From positions 627,904-691,903 of the forward strand of contig CAXAMN010023662.1 in NCBI GenBank assembly GCA_963970005.1: 64,000 nt of DNA. The letters are read 5' to 3'. The position numbers and the translations under genes are program-made. Source of the DNA: Durusdinium trenchii (taxonomy: Eukaryota; Sar; Dinophyceae; Suessiales; Symbiodiniaceae). The notes under the pieces were generated by a model. It ran no database searches. It was not told the origin of the DNA and was given only the letters and a program-made list of their open reading frames with translations. Of this stretch, positions 24,217 to 35,366 are shown piece by piece (the first letter of the stretch is position 1; each line of letters begins with the position of its first letter).

Positions 24217-24501
24217 TCAAGGCCCGCGGGCCATGAGCCATGAGATGAACTCCATGAGCAAAAACAAAATAAAACCATACAAAACCCAGATCTGCAAACC
24301 GTGAAAAGCATGTTCTGAGCCATCGCTGAAAACACTCTGAAACATGACACCTGGCTCGGATTGCCCGTTGTTGTCAGCATCCAGTAATCTTGAGCGGCAC
24401 CGACAACTGGCGCCTTCTTGACAAATGGTGCTGCAAGCAGTGCCACTCTCAATCAGCGAACCCTCCATGCAGCTGATCGTCCTCAGTGGTGAAACCCACC
24501 A
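24217..24501 (-). CDS. Terminal exon, Cys-rich then membrane helix
   Basis: Minus-strand exon of 95 codons with stop, opening in phase 0 after an excellent acceptor (GTGTGTTTTAG before TGG). It reads GTACSTICQEGASCRCRSRL, then LLDADNNGQSEPGVMFQSVF, then a hydrophobic helix (IWVLYGFILFLLMEFISWL) four residues before the end. This suggests a type I-like protein with a short Cys-rich ectodomain and a C-terminal membrane anchor. DADNNG has the DxDxNG opening of an EF-hand loop, but the rest of the loop does not fit, so I do not call calcium binding. If the GT just before the helix is a donor, the helix would be intron. Confidence 0.52.
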   Translation of the reverse strand, partial: WWVSPLRTISCMEGSLIESGTACSTICQEGASCRCRSRLLDADNNGQSEPGVMFQSVFSDGSEHAFHGLQIWVLYGFILFLLMEFISWLMARGP

Positions 24502-24770
24502 CTAAAACACACGGAGAGGAAACTCCCAAAGCAAACACCTGCTTTAACAGATTGTGGGAATTGTCTCGTGCACCACTAAGGCTAGGACTGGGGTACCATC
24601 CGGGGTTCATGGGTTTGTAAGTGACGTTCCTCATCTTTCATCTGAGTTTTGCAAAGTCTGGTGGCCGACCTATCATCAGTTCAAGCATTCTCCTCCTTCT
24701 GCGAAAATGTGTGTCTTCGCCATGGTGACCAACCTCCCGCAAATTCCGGATTCACACAACTCCCATGTAC

Positions 24771-24962
24771 CTCCCCCGCCCTCCGATGCCGCATCGCTCC
24801 ACCCGCCCCGCCTGGCGTAGGCCACGTCCTGCGGCGCGGCGCAGGGGCGCTCCACCGTGACAAGGCGCGCGTCCGCCGCGGCCAGGCCGTCACCTGGGGA
24901 GGCGACAGGGAGGGCCGGCCCGAGCTTCGTCTTCGCCGAGCGAAGACGTCGAGGCCACAGGG
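24771..24962 (-). CDS. Internal exon, unknown protein
   Basis: Minus-strand 192-nt exon with a textbook acceptor (AATCTTCTCCACTTCAG) and a GTACAT donor, phase 1 at both ends. It reads GPALPVASPGDGLAAADARL, then VTVERPCAAPQDVAYARRGG. Third positions are overwhelmingly G or C, the clearest codon bias in this part of the window, while both plus frames are Arg-rich. It lies 269 nt upstream of the 24217-24501 exon on the same strand, but the phases do not join directly, so at least one intervening exon or a different gene is implied. Confidence 0.52.
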
Positions 24963-26627
24963 CTGAAGTGGAGAAGATTGAAATGCCAAGGGATTTCTTT
25001 CGGCCAGGTGAGGTCCGACGTTTTCAGGTCGTGGGGGTTTTGAACCCATGGGCGGTGTTAGGTGTCACCGTTTTTCGAGCGGCTGCTGGGAGCTGAGAGT
25101 GACAACCTCCAACTAGCAACAAAGCCGTTCTTACTGTACGCTCTGAGTCCCCGGACACCACCAGTGTTCAGCAGAAACACATCATCACACAATGGCTGTT
25201 GGAATCCTAGAGAATTACTGTAGGGTCAAAGGTGAGGAACAAGATTACTGTCACCAGCTTTGTCCTGTCACCAGATCCGATCATGATTTTTGTGGAAGCA
25301 GACACATATCCTTTCCCTATGATGATTTGGATTCATTTGGTTCATTTTCCAGTGTGATTCATTTGGATTCATTTAGTGGATCACGGTATGGACTCACACT
25401 GGACTCACACTGAGATTGGGGATTGCTCAAGTGTCTGATGGACCCCACTGCCGTGACCAGAGGCCTGCTTCCTAGGCACTGCCTGCCGTGACCCAGAGGC
25501 TCCAGCGTTGGCTCGTGGGAATATCCAAGGTGAGTGGTCCCAGAGAGGTGCAAAACCTCAATAGCTTAGCAGCACCTTGTTACAGCCATGCACCTTGCTA
25601 CTAGTAGCTTCTTGCTACTAGTGGAAATGGCCTCCAACCTAATAGCGATGGCCTCCAACCTAGTAGCTTCTTATTCCTAGTAGCTTCTAGTCTCAATAGC
25701 AATGATCCGCAAGGTTTTTCTGTGACCCGCTGAACAATACTGAACGTTCTCGCGTGGAAGTATCACATGCAAGCTGCAAGCATCTGAAAGTTGTGAGTTC
25801 GACCGTTGTATGAACTGACCCTCTGCCAAATCTTCCTCACATTTCCTGACTGTCAATGATGGTCATTGTCCCTGTGCGAAGACTACGCCACGGCAGTGGC
25901 GTAAGACTGCTGTTCTCACATGGGAAGGGCTGTCGTTCATGGGTTCAGCCACTACAAGGGTGTCAAAAGCAGCAAGGTAAATCGGCTACATTGCATAGAA
26001 ATGTATCTTTATTTAATATGAAGTACGGTCAAAATTTATTATGTGTGGCTGTTGCATCCTCAGATTTGTGAGTCCCCTATCGGCATCTTCCTACTTAAAA
26101 TCCCCGACTCAATAGCTTTCAAGTGCAGCCTCTCCCCGCCGTGGAGTGTTGTGGGCTCCACGGGCCCCACGAGCATGCGTCGTGTGCAAGGAGCTGCTTT
26201 TGAGAGACCAAGTCATTGGAGTCCGAGACCAAACATCGGGAGGTGTCACCTTGGTAGCTGGTGAAGAAGATTCTTTTTCGGCCACCCAAATGCAAATGAT
26301 ACCATTGTTCACCTCTGGTGGCCTGAAGCTGGGAGCCTTGAACAACTTTGAACATATCAGTGACCACCGAGAACTTGGTGATGCTTCAAACATCTTCAAA
26401 CCACATAGAGCAAGGTTCTCCGCTGACAAACAACCGCGTTAATGCTGTCATTACCAGTCTCAGGGCCCAGAAAACAAAAACGCGACCATCACCGAACCAA
26501 CCTGGCAGGAGACTTGCAATCACCAAAAGACACCAAGACCAGGAAAAGGACGAGGCAAGAACTAGGATGAAAGGATGAACACCACAAGAAGAACAACTCT
26601 CAACATCCAGAAACAGAAAAGGACACC
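24963..26627. other. Intron-like
   Basis: A strand-ambiguous open patch at 26110-26440 (plus frame contains SGGVTLVAGEEDSFSATQMQ) is the only coding-like part. A short-motif array lies at 25560-25690. Confidence 0.35.
25560..25690. repeat. CTAGTAGC / ATGGCCTCCAACCTA motif array
   Basis: Interleaved copies of CTAGTAGCTTCTT and ATGGCCTCCAACCTARTAGC, five to six units in about 130 bp. The second motif recurs at 50572-50612 (AATAGCAATGGCCTCCAACC). Confidence 0.8.
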
Positions 26628-26948
26628 TTAAGAAACTAAAGAACCCCCCATTCCCACGACCCATTCATCAAGTCCCTCCTCCACATCCGCGTGGCTGGCA
26701 TCATGAAGGGTTGCTGCTGGATGCACTTGAAAGGCCTCCGACAAATGAGTGACCTCCTGGGCGGGTTCCATCGTCCCCCGTCCCCCGGACGTTGAAGGTC
26801 CCATGTCGCAGGCGAGGCCAGGCTCGGTCGTGTCAGTGTGGCGGTCGCGTGGCGGGCCGTTCGTCCTGAAGGCTTTCGACCAGTGGGTGTGCATGGTTTT
26901 CTCTTTGTTTACCCAGGAAAGGACTTCTGTGGGGCCATGATGAATCAC
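26628..26948 (-). CDS. Candidate terminal exon
   Basis: A minus-strand open frame of 106 codons. The last 60 read TMEPAQEVTHLSEAFQVHPA then TLHDASHADVEEGLDEWVVG, acidic and helical, ending in a stop at 26628. The first ~30 codons are less convincing, so the exon probably starts within the frame. No family is recognised. Confidence 0.42.
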   Translation of the reverse strand: MIHHGPTEVLSWVNKEKTMHTHWSKAFRTNGPPRDRHTDTTEPGLACDMGPSTSGGRGTMEPAQEVTHLSEAFQVHPAATLHDASHADVEEGLDEWVVGMGGSLVS

Positions 26949-28115
26949 GGATCATGGAGGGGTCCCATAACTGGTGAGACATGGTGAGATATGGTGCCTA
27001 GCTTGAGGGCGAAACGAAGAGGGCGTTTTGGAAAGCACAGGTGTTCTAGGACCTGGTCCACTTATGATGTAGGATCCATGTTGCTCCTTCATCTTGATCT
27101 ACGCATATCTACGCGTGGAAGGATCAAGGATCCAACCCAAGGCGGTCCTTCGTTGGTGCTTCGACATCCGGAGGATCTCGATGAATCGATGAATCGAGTC
27201 CGGGAGTTTCTTCGATGGAAAACCGGGCAAACTCGCTCCGTTCGATGGAGAAAAAACAAGGCTCAAAAAGGTGGAAGAGATGTTTGACACCTTGGGACAC
27301 CATGGGACACCTTGGGACACCCGAAATGGGTCTCCCATTTAAGGAGATCCCCTTCCACACGACAGCGTCCTTGAAAAGCACATGCAGCGCATTACGTGCG
27401 CATGCAGCGCGCGCATGAAAATCATAGTTGACACAGCATCGCTTCGGTCTTCAGGGGCGCTCCAAGCTGTGTAGGTACACTGGAAGCTCACAAACCTACC
27501 AGCAGCCCATGTCATGTTCTACTTCCGGCAGAAGTTTGCTGCATAGTCAGGACGTGCATCATTTTTTTTGAAGTATGTGTGGAAAACAATGCACTCTCTC
27601 CAACATAGCGTGGAAGTTGAAGAACATCCCTGGTAATGGCAAAGGACCTGTTTGATCTGCTTTATGTGACAGTTTGTATTGGCTTCCAAAAGGGCACCCC
27701 CCAGGGATAGAAAGGGTTTCTTCCAGCAAGTTGCCAGAAAATGACTGTTGCGCCAAGGGGCAGACTGCGCTTGAAGCAAATCAGCTCCTGAGGCTGTGTT
27801 GTTCAGGCCGTTGATTTGTCTAATTATAGATACATTCCTGGTTCATTGGAGGTCAACAGGGTGACTTTGGGGTAAACGACCCGGGCGACACTCACTTCGG
27901 GGCGTCCCGAAGTAAAAGGCCATCAATATCCCAGGAGAATGATGTCCAAAGAATTCCTCCAAAACCGCAACATCTGTATAGATTCCAGATCATGAATGCC
28001 CCGTATCTGCTCGCCGCCCAAGTTGCAGAAGTTTGGATGTGCCAGTGGAGGGTGGATGTCTTTGAGGTGGCACCACATCCAGCCATGTATGTTTTGATTT
28101 TTCTTTTTGGGCCAC
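26949..28115. other. Intron-like with weak minus-strand candidates
   Basis: Open minus patches lie at about 27124-27270 (contains FARFSIEETPGLDSSIHRDP), 27559-27756 and 27923-28050. They may belong to the gene whose exons are at 28116-28651. A 12-bp CACCTTGGGACA-type repeat lies at 27287-27325. Confidence 0.35.
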
Positions 28116-28203
28116 TGGATGGATGTGGTGGTGTGTGGGCACGCGTTCATGGAAAAAAGGCTCCACGGACTGGAGAACCTGCTCATCGCTTCGCATCTTC
28201 AAT
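28116..28203 (-). CDS. Second exon of the 28-kb gene
   Basis: The minus-strand segment after GATGTTTCAG reads LKMRSDEQVLQSVEPFFHER, then VPTHHHIHP, up to a possible GTGGCC donor. Its phase (one base completing a codon) matches the phase-2 end of the upstream exon exactly. The exon is charged and ends His-rich. Confidence is limited by the very short intron that this model requires (28204-28236). Confidence 0.5.
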
Positions 28204-28236
28204 CTGAAACATCCCATTCAACAGCATTTCTTAAAC

Positions 28237-28651
28237 CTTTCGCCCCAGTTCAATGCCTCGTCTGGAACAGGAAGCCCAGGAACCCCCCAAAAAACAGCAC
28301 CATTGTTTCTCTTCCTTTTTCCAGTCCTCCCTCCCATCCCTTCCGTGAACCGAAGCCTCGCCACCACCGTTGAAAAAATATACTTTGCTTCGAGTGATTC
28401 CCAGCCTGAAAGGCGATTTGTGCGGAGTGACGTGATGTTCTGACGCGCAGCATATAGGATATACAAGCCACGAGAAATGCTGATGGAAAGGGGGGTTTGG
28501 AGGTGGGATGGGTTGGCTTGCAGCCGGGCCTGGAGGTCTTCGGCTGTGGTGGGCTTGGTGGCGTTCAAGAGGTGGCTGATGTTGAGGAGGGTATCTTGGG
28601 GGGGGTCCGGTTGGGAGAGCAGGTCGGCGATGCAGGTCGCAATCCATTCCC
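28237..28651 (-). CDS. Large internal exon, unknown protein
   Basis: Minus-strand exon of 415 nt after the acceptor AAATGACAG (two bases complete the first codon), ending phase 2. It encodes about 137 residues: GEWIATCIADLLSQPDPPQD, LLNATKPTTAEDLQARLQAN, SISISRGLYILYAARQN, then a basic stretch GGRTGKRKRNNG and VPGLPVPDEALNWG. The composition (Leu/Ala/Asp/Glu helices, a KRKR cluster that could be a nuclear signal) is clearly protein-like and the frame is open throughout. In the unspliced frame a stop follows at 28218. No family is recognised. Confidence 0.65.
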
Positions 28652-29044
28652 CTGTCATTTCAACTATAGTCGAATCTCAACCCCATATCATATAATCATA
28701 TTATATATATATATATATCCGAGACAGTGTCATCAAGCGTCATCTTTGAGTTGTGGGAGGCCAAAGCAGAAGCAAGACCTCAGGCGAAGCCAAGCGGCGC
28801 GGTGACAGCACTTTGGTTCACACTGTTGGCTTGTAAATGTTCACCTGCAGAGGTAAAGCATCTTCACCGCGCTTCCACTGTGCGAGTGCCATGGAGGTGC
28901 TCGAGCGCTGCGATCACGCAGTCAAGAGTCACCACCACAGTACATGGCGGTGAGCCAGAGCGGCACGCCTCCGAAGGCCCACAAAGTCTGGCCCAGCACA
29001 ACGACCAGCTTGCAGCCCATCCAAGGGGTCGGTACAACCAAGTA

Positions 29045-29195
29045 GCGCCCACTGCGGTCTGGCGCTTGCTGTTGGGGTCCGGTAGTGCCCACTGCGATCA
29101 TGCACTTGCAGTTGAGGTCCAGGAGTGCTCACTGGGATCATGCACGTGCAGTTGAGGTATAGCCCATTGCGATCTGGAGCTGGCAGTTGAGGTGC
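29045..29195. repeat. ~40-bp tandem repeat, four copies
   Basis: Imperfect units share CCCACTGCGATCATGCACTT and GCAGTTGAGGTCCAGGAGTG; the fourth copy is shortest. They are bounded downstream by a GAGAGGAG-rich tract. Confidence 0.85.
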
Positions 29196-29275
29196 AGTAG
29201 TCAAGAAGACAAAGAGAGGAGAGGAGGAGAGGAGAAGAGCTCTGATATAAGTAATCTAACATAATCTAACAACCC

Positions 29276-29471
29276 TCACCTGGCAGGTGGAGAAACAAAT
29301 AAACCCGCCGAAGTCAACGCTGGGGCGGCCAAGGCTCCGAAGGATGAAGTGATGGTGCCCTGAAGCCATTTAAAATATAGAGTGCCTCGCTCCGCCCAAA
29401 AAAGCTCGGCCCCTTCTAGAATAGCGCAGAAGCCGAGGCGGATATCCAGGGGCGTCTTCCAAAGCTTACAG
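29276..29471 (-). CDS. Terminal exon, unknown protein
   Basis: Minus-strand exon opening after CACTCCGCAG (one base completes a codon), 64 residues and a stop. It reads CKLWKTPLDIRLGFCAILEG, AELFWAERGTLYFKWLQGTI, then FGALAAPALTSAGLFVSPPA. Codon use is balanced with frequent C/G third positions, and the hydrophobic, Ala-rich end could associate with a membrane. No family is recognised. Confidence 0.48.
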
Positions 29472-31406
29472 CTGCGGAGTGGCTTTGTTGAGCTCGTTTG
29501 GACAGCCAAGATGGGTCACTCAAAGCCACTCGAAATCCGGTAGAACGTGCGTGATTCGTGTCAAGTACGGACGAACCACTGGCGACGTTTGGTTGGAAAC
29601 AATGACATCCCGTGTTTGTTCTACTTTTTGAATGGACCTTTTTGCCAGCTTCTAGCCAGAATCACCATGTTTTTGGTAAGGTTCCCTCTACAGTATTAGC
29701 AGGATTCAACTGCTTCGATCAAGGTGCTATTGCCACCTCCGGCTGCGGTGTCCACCAGGAGGCTGCGGCCCACGTGGACAACAGAAGGTGAAGACTCCGT
29801 GCCTCCAACGAAAGGTGAAGACTCCGTGAACCACCTCCCTGCGGCTCTTTCATCAGAGGACCATTGCAGAGCATTCCATGTATATGGTGTATGGGACACG
29901 AGTGCGGTGGAAGAGCCAAGCTTTTCGGGTTTGAAAAACCACCTGTTTGGTATCTGGACAATGGTAATCATGGACGAGGGACAATGCCATCCACGTAACC
30001 ATGATGATGTCAAAACATGTTTCATACTCCCGAAATGGCATGTTCTAGCTGGATGACATGGCCACGCGACGAAGGGCCGATGAACTCCTCTGTGAGACAT
30101 GCGATCGATGAACTCCAAAAAAAAGACAGCACACATTGCGTATCTGGACTCTTAGAGGACTGATTGCGAACACCTCTACAAGAGGGGGGGCCGATTTCAC
30201 ACTCCTTTCCTTGAGACCTGTGCTTACCTGCGTGGAACTCTGCATGGATATTGTGCAAACGTTGGCTGCTTCATAGGTGGCTGTGATTTCCAAGATCGAG
30301 TCAGGAGTCGTCACCCCCTTAAAATCCTAGTGCAGAACATTTTGAGTCCAAGAGGTACACACGCCCAGGGCTATTGTCTTGGTAACACGTAACACCTGAT
30401 AAGAAGGTTGGTCTTAGACAAAAAGCTCGAAAAGAAAGCTACAAACACAGCAGCACACCCAAAAACAACCTCTGATGTCCGTTGAATCCAGCTGAATGCC
30501 CCCTTCTTATTCGATGGAGAAACAACATAGAAACGCAAAAAAAACATTCAAGAACACACAAAACAAAACATAAACAACAAAATGAAAGCACACATCCTAC
30601 AAACAGCCTACACACGCGCACAACGCATGCACTGCAGTAAACCCCCGCCAGGTCCCTCCGTCCATCCTCGCCTATCAACAGCAGCGCGGCGCTTCGAGTC
30701 TCGGCGCTCCAGCGGTTCACTCCTCGCGCGGGACGGGTGCGGGCAGTCGTTTCCAAAAGCTAAGCAGCTGCAAAGGTCCTTGGGGAATTTCCTGAGGCTA
30801 AGTCTTTTCATGGTCTTATAAATGGTCCATCTCTTCCTGTCCTTGCCGCCTGTCCTTGAGTCGGACAGGGTCTTTGAGGTCTTTATATAATCCGGTTTGA
30901 CTGTTTGATCTGATCGATGTGTTCTTCGACCAGATTCTAGGTGTCCGTTTGACTTCTTTCTTCAACTTTCTTCCATCTTCCAGGAGTTGAGGCCTCACAG
31001 ACGTTCAAGGTATCAAAACCATGGACAAGTCATGAAGCAAACATATTCTACAACCACTCTTGCCTGGTCAAATACCATCAAGTACTCATTCCTTCAAGCT
31101 CGGAAGTGCTGATCAAGGGAAACAGCCTTGTTCTCAGCCGATCAAAGCAGTACCTTCCTTTAAGACTCCGGAAAACCAGTGCTTGAGGTAAATCATCTTC
31201 GACAATGAAGCCGGCGTGAAAAAAACATGAAACAACTGTGCCTGTGTCAAACTCGTCCATCAACAGTAGTATAGAAAATGTATAGACCATAGAGGAAGAT
31301 GGCACTGGCACCTACTCTGATGTCTTTCGGATGGGGGTCCATTTTTTCACCACCCAACTTGAGGTAACTTGTGAATCTAACCTCTCAACTCACTATTATG
31401 TTTTAC
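29472..31406. other. Intron-like with one GC-rich candidate
   Basis: The minus-strand patch 30610-30756 (contains RWSAETRSAALLLIGEDGRR) has strong G/C third positions and is probably an exon, but no boundaries are clear. The rest shows nothing supportable. Confidence 0.35.
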
Positions 31407-31522
31407 TTGTAGCCTTATCGGGCACCCGCCTGTGAGCAGCCGCACGTCCACCACGAAGAAGACGTGATCCTTGACACGTCGTCGGACCCTGTCGGACCCG
31501 GGTCCGGTCGCCGGAGCCTTTT
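31407..31522 (-). CDS. Internal exon, unknown protein
   Basis: Minus-strand 116-nt exon between GGTTGCGCTTCAG and a GTAAAA donor, entering with two bases of a split codon and leaving in phase 0. It reads KAPATGPGSDRVRRRVKDHV, then FFVVDVRLLTGGCPIRLQ. Nearly every third position is C or G, and a beta-strand-like FFVVDVRLL core is flanked by basic residues. No family is recognised. Confidence 0.55.
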
Positions 31523-32860
31523 CTGAAGCGCAACCAACAACAAGCAAACTGATGGGAAAAAAAAACAACAACTGACTTGGTCCAAGCTTTATAGACTTAT
31601 GTTTTACTGTTTTACTTTGAGTCTCTTCACGGCCTCAACTGCATCGTTCCCTGTTTGGTCTCCGACATGGTGCGGCCTAGAGACCGAGCTGGACCGTCGG
31701 GGTAGCTGGAGCAAAGGAGTGGGAGCCGCCAGACCCAAGTCCGTCCAGGCTGAGAACCTTGGTGTGGCGATCCTCCAGTTCAGTGGGGCCAAGTGAAGTC
31801 GCTATGAATCTGAATGAATCCTGGCAGGTGGTCTTGGTGAAACTTCTGGTGATTTTGGCGGAACTTCTGGTGATTTCTATGGAAGAATGGCCAGGTAGCC
31901 ATGACTCCATCAGGTCCTTAGCCCCTTCTTGTTGGGGTCTTCAGAAAAGGGAAGTGATCTGCACACAAGGAAAGACCATGCCGGACAAGAAACGACCTAT
32001 GTCCAGAACATCACGAACACATAGCGAACACCACACCGAAAAGTGTATAGTACAGAGTCCAACATCGATGGTTAGGAGACGGACATCGATGGTGAGACGG
32101 ACGTGAACTCTTCAGAAGTCTTCAACCCCGATTGGTCAGGCCGTTCTGAGAGGACGGCCGCCCCCTGGATTTGAGGTTTGACACACCAAATTGACCGTGG
32201 AAAAGAGCATTGACAGGAAGCTTGTGATATTTAAGTCGGGTGTTCTATGTTTCATGCAAAACACGTTTCAGTGAAGGTCACAAGCTTGGGTGGAAATCAC
32301 AATGCACATCTCTGCCGTCTCGGCATGGTGGCTGAGCCCGAGCCAACCGAGCCAGGAACATCGCCGACCGCAACTCAGTCCAATGACCGAGCACTTCTCT
32401 TCACCGAGACACTGCAGAGTAGCGGTGAGACTATTTTGTGTGATCCCTGGCTGCATCAAAAGCTTCACGTCCATGGCGGCCTCAGGAGAAGCGCCGGATT
32501 GGCGCGAGGTACAAACGGCGGCCCTGCCGTGTTTTGACACAGGCTGACAGGATCTGACACCAATGAAACAGGGGTCTTCACTTCCTGTTGCAAAGCCTTT
32601 TCCTTGAAACACAACATGGCAATTGAAGGGCTCTTCAGAGGGTGTTCTCGTGCTGGTACCCTTTTTGGAAATGTCTGTGGCCGTCTTCAACACAAGCATC
32701 GGTGGTAGAACTCAGCACAATCGCCATCGAAGCCTCCCAGCAGAGGACGAGCCCCAAGGACCCAAGATGTGCAGGTAAAATGGCAAGCGGCGAATGGGTT
32801 TTCCCTTGGCAAACGTTGGTTCCAAGAGAAAGCCTGGTCTCTTACACCCCCACACACACA
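31523..32860. other. Intron-like with weak minus-strand candidates
   Basis: Open minus patches lie at 31677-31800 (contains ELEDRHTKVLSLDGLGSGGS) and about 32268-32560 (contains ASPEAAMDVKLLMQPGITQN). All three minus frames and the plus strand are partly open, so they are not called. Confidence 0.35.
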
Positions 32861-33276
32861 CACACTTATAGATATGCGTACTGACTTGACAGCGGTGCCA
32901 CACGCCAGCCTAAGTAAAAACCTAAGAAGCCAGGACAGGTAAAGTATGGGGTTCCAAACCTCTCAAAGCCTACGTAGCCTCCAACTCCAAATCGACACAT
33001 CCAAAGCGACAATGCACATCTGCCGATGATGAACCGATGCAAAGGCTGGTCGTCTTGTTCTAGTCAAAGGCTGGTCGTCTTGTTCTAGTTAGAAGCAGGG
33101 ACCATGATGACGTGTCTCAAGTACAACTGCAGGTACACACGGATGATCAGTCCGTGCATCGCACTCCAAGGCATAGCTTCGTTGCACTGAGTTTGCCAAG
33201 GAGTGCTCAGTGCCCCTGCTGATGTAAAAGAAAAAAATCAAAAGAATCCCTGTGACTACAAGGGGCACACACACAC
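32861..33276. repeat. Duplicated block 1, copy A
   Basis: Begins CACACTTATAGATATGCGTA and ends in GGGGCACACACACAC. It matches 33938-34325 over its whole length with few substitutions, and contains an extra tandem copy of CAAAGGCTGGTCGTCTTGTT. Confidence 0.95.
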
Positions 33277-33937
33277 GCCTCCCGAGGGGAGGCAAAACTT
33301 AAGGCTAGGACGAATGTGCAAATCTGCGCGCAGGAAAGACAAAAAGAATGAAAACATGAGAAGGAGGACGAGACGGGACAAAAGTGTGCGTGGTTGCGAT
33401 GAAAGAGAAACCAAGTGCACAGGGACAACCGATGAGCCACACCTCATTGTCGAGACCTGGGCGACCTAAAAACTGGGTTGTAGATGTGCACGTACACGCT
33501 AAGGCCGGGGCCGATGTGCGCGCAAACAAAGGAAAGGATGAGATGACGAAACATGAAGACAGGAGGACATGAAAGAAAAGAGGAAACAGAAGTGTGTGAC
33601 GGGGAAAGGATGAAAGGGGAACCAAATGGAGGAAACGAGAACCAATGAAGCCAAACCTCATTAGAAGCGCCTGGGACCTCGCCTCGTTTGAATGTATGCG
33701 CTGTGTGTGCACCTGAGAGTGGGAACCTCAAAAGTACTTCGGTCGCTCTGACCACGTTGAGGCGTTAAGCCAGCTTAGACCGCTGCGGTCACGTAAAGGC
33801 ATGACCCAACTTGGAATTCCAAAGATGAGACAAAAATCTGAGTTCTCTCGGCCTAGGCCACCTACGCTCGCTGCGAGCTGCTCTGTATCCGGGCAGGGGA
33901 TACGTTCGACAAACTCCCGGACTCTCACTAGGAGAGA
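33277..33937. repeat. Two diverged purine-rich repeats
   Basis: 33300-33475 and 33495-33720 are distant copies of each other (both with AGGACGAGA/AGACAGGAGG purine tracts, then AACCAA..., then CCTCATT...CCTGGG). They fill the space between the two copies of block 1. Open frames on the minus strand are Phe/Ser/His-rich and not convincing. Confidence 0.6.
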
Positions 33938-34325
33938 CACACTTATAGATATGCGTACTGACTTGACAGCGGTGCCACACGCCAGCCTAAGTAAAAACCT
34001 AAGAAGCCAGGACAGGTAAAGTATGGGGTTCCAAACCTCTCAAAGCCTACGTAGCCTCCAACTCCAAATCGACACAAAGCGACAATGCACATCTGCCGAT
34101 GATGAACCGATGCAAAGGCTGGTCGTCTTGTTCTAGTTAGAAGCAGGGACCATGATGACGTGTCTCAAGTACAACTGCAGGTACACACGGATGATCAGTC
34201 CGTGCATCCCACTCCAAGGCATAGCTTCGTTGCACTGAGTTTGCCAAGGAGTGCTCAGTGCCCCTGCTGATGTAAAAGAAAACAATTCAAAAGAATCCCT
34301 GTGACTACAAGGGGCACACACACAC
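33938..34325. repeat. Duplicated block 1, copy B
   Basis: Near-identical to 32861-33276 minus a 25-bp internal duplication. It ends in the same CA repeat and abuts block 2 copy C directly. Confidence 0.95.
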
Positions 34326-34708
34326 TCTGACATTCTGACATTGGGTTTCAGTTAGCTCAATTCCCACGTCGAGAAGGAAGGTGAGTGAACGGAAAGGCGC
34401 ATGAGTCAGCAAAACAGTATTGTTGAACAAGAGTTTCTCAAAACGCTCAAGTGAAAGCGGCGATCAGCTGCGGCAAACGCGGCAGGAAAGGGTTTAGGGA
34501 GATAGCATGCAGGAACCACCGTGAATCAAATCGAAAGTGGAAAAGCTTGAGCAACAGTTTCCGGTGCAGGTACGTCGGCAAGCGTCCTTGCCGATATCCG
34601 CAGGACACTGCAGAGAGCTTTGTTAAGTGGAGCTCTGGCCTGCTCCACTTGCCTGCTTGGAAACATGGGAACCCTTAGGGACAGGGGTTGACACACACAC
34701 ACACACAC
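34320..34708. repeat. Duplicated block 2, copy C
   Basis: From CACACTCTGACATT to GGGGTTGACACACACAC. It matches 35605-35988 at about 98%; an 8-bp CTGACATT is duplicated at its start. Confidence 0.95.
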
Positions 34709-35225
34709 GGTGCCGCTTTGCGGCGCTCGCGCGGTGAACCTGAATAGATACCTAAAAAGCCTTAGAAACAAAAGAAAGAAACACAGAAAGAGCAGCGCTA
34801 AGAGGGCAAGAGAGAAAGATAGGAGTAGAAAAAAGGTGAATACTTAGCCCTCGACTGGGGCAGGGAAACGAGCCTCAAGAACAACCTAAAAAGCCTGAGA
34901 GAAAGCCCAAGAAACGACCGAAAGCGTAAGAAAGAAAGGGGGGGGGCAGGGAGGGGGTGTATGTAGCATGTGTGTGTCCATGTGTGTGTGTGTATGACTA
35001 CTTAGCACTCTAGAGTTACTGACTACTTAGCAGAAGCGAATTAAGTGCAATAGTTAGGGAGCGGGACTTTAGTCTTAGACCGCCGGGGTAGAGAAGACAA
35101 GAACAGGGACAACAAAGGGAAAGGCACCGACACACAAGTGTGTCGAGTACCATTTCCCTGTGTTAACCTAATTAGGTAGGGAGTAGAACTCAGCGGGGGG
35201 GGGGGTTGGGAAAACATGCCTGGCC
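34709..35225. other. Spacer in duplicated region
   Basis: Contains repeated AACCTAAAAAGCCTGAGA-like motifs (near 34750 and 34884, and in block 1 near 32917 and 33990), a GT/GTGTGTAT microsatellite near 34966-34995 and a G11 run at 35195-35205. No gene is seen. Confidence 0.6.
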
Positions 35226-35325
35226 NNNNNNNNNNNNNNNNNNNNNNNNNNNNNNNNNNNNNNNNNNNNNNNNNNNNNNNNNNNNNNNNNNNNNNNNNNN
35301 NNNNNNNNNNNNNNNNNNNNNNNNN
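35226..35325. other. Assembly gap (100 N) beside G39
   Basis: One hundred Ns, followed by 39 consecutive G (35326-35364). TTGGGAAAACATGCCTGGCC occurs immediately before the gap (35206-35225) and again after the G run (35365-35384), so the gap sits inside a tandem duplication headed by poly-G. Open frames reported across the Ns have no meaning. Confidence 0.99.

Positions 35326-35366
<41 letters not shown>

Noticed and set aside
24217-24501. EF-hand from DADNNG
   Set aside because: The loop lacks the acidic residue at position 12 and the hydrophobic at position 8; a calcium-binding call is not supported.
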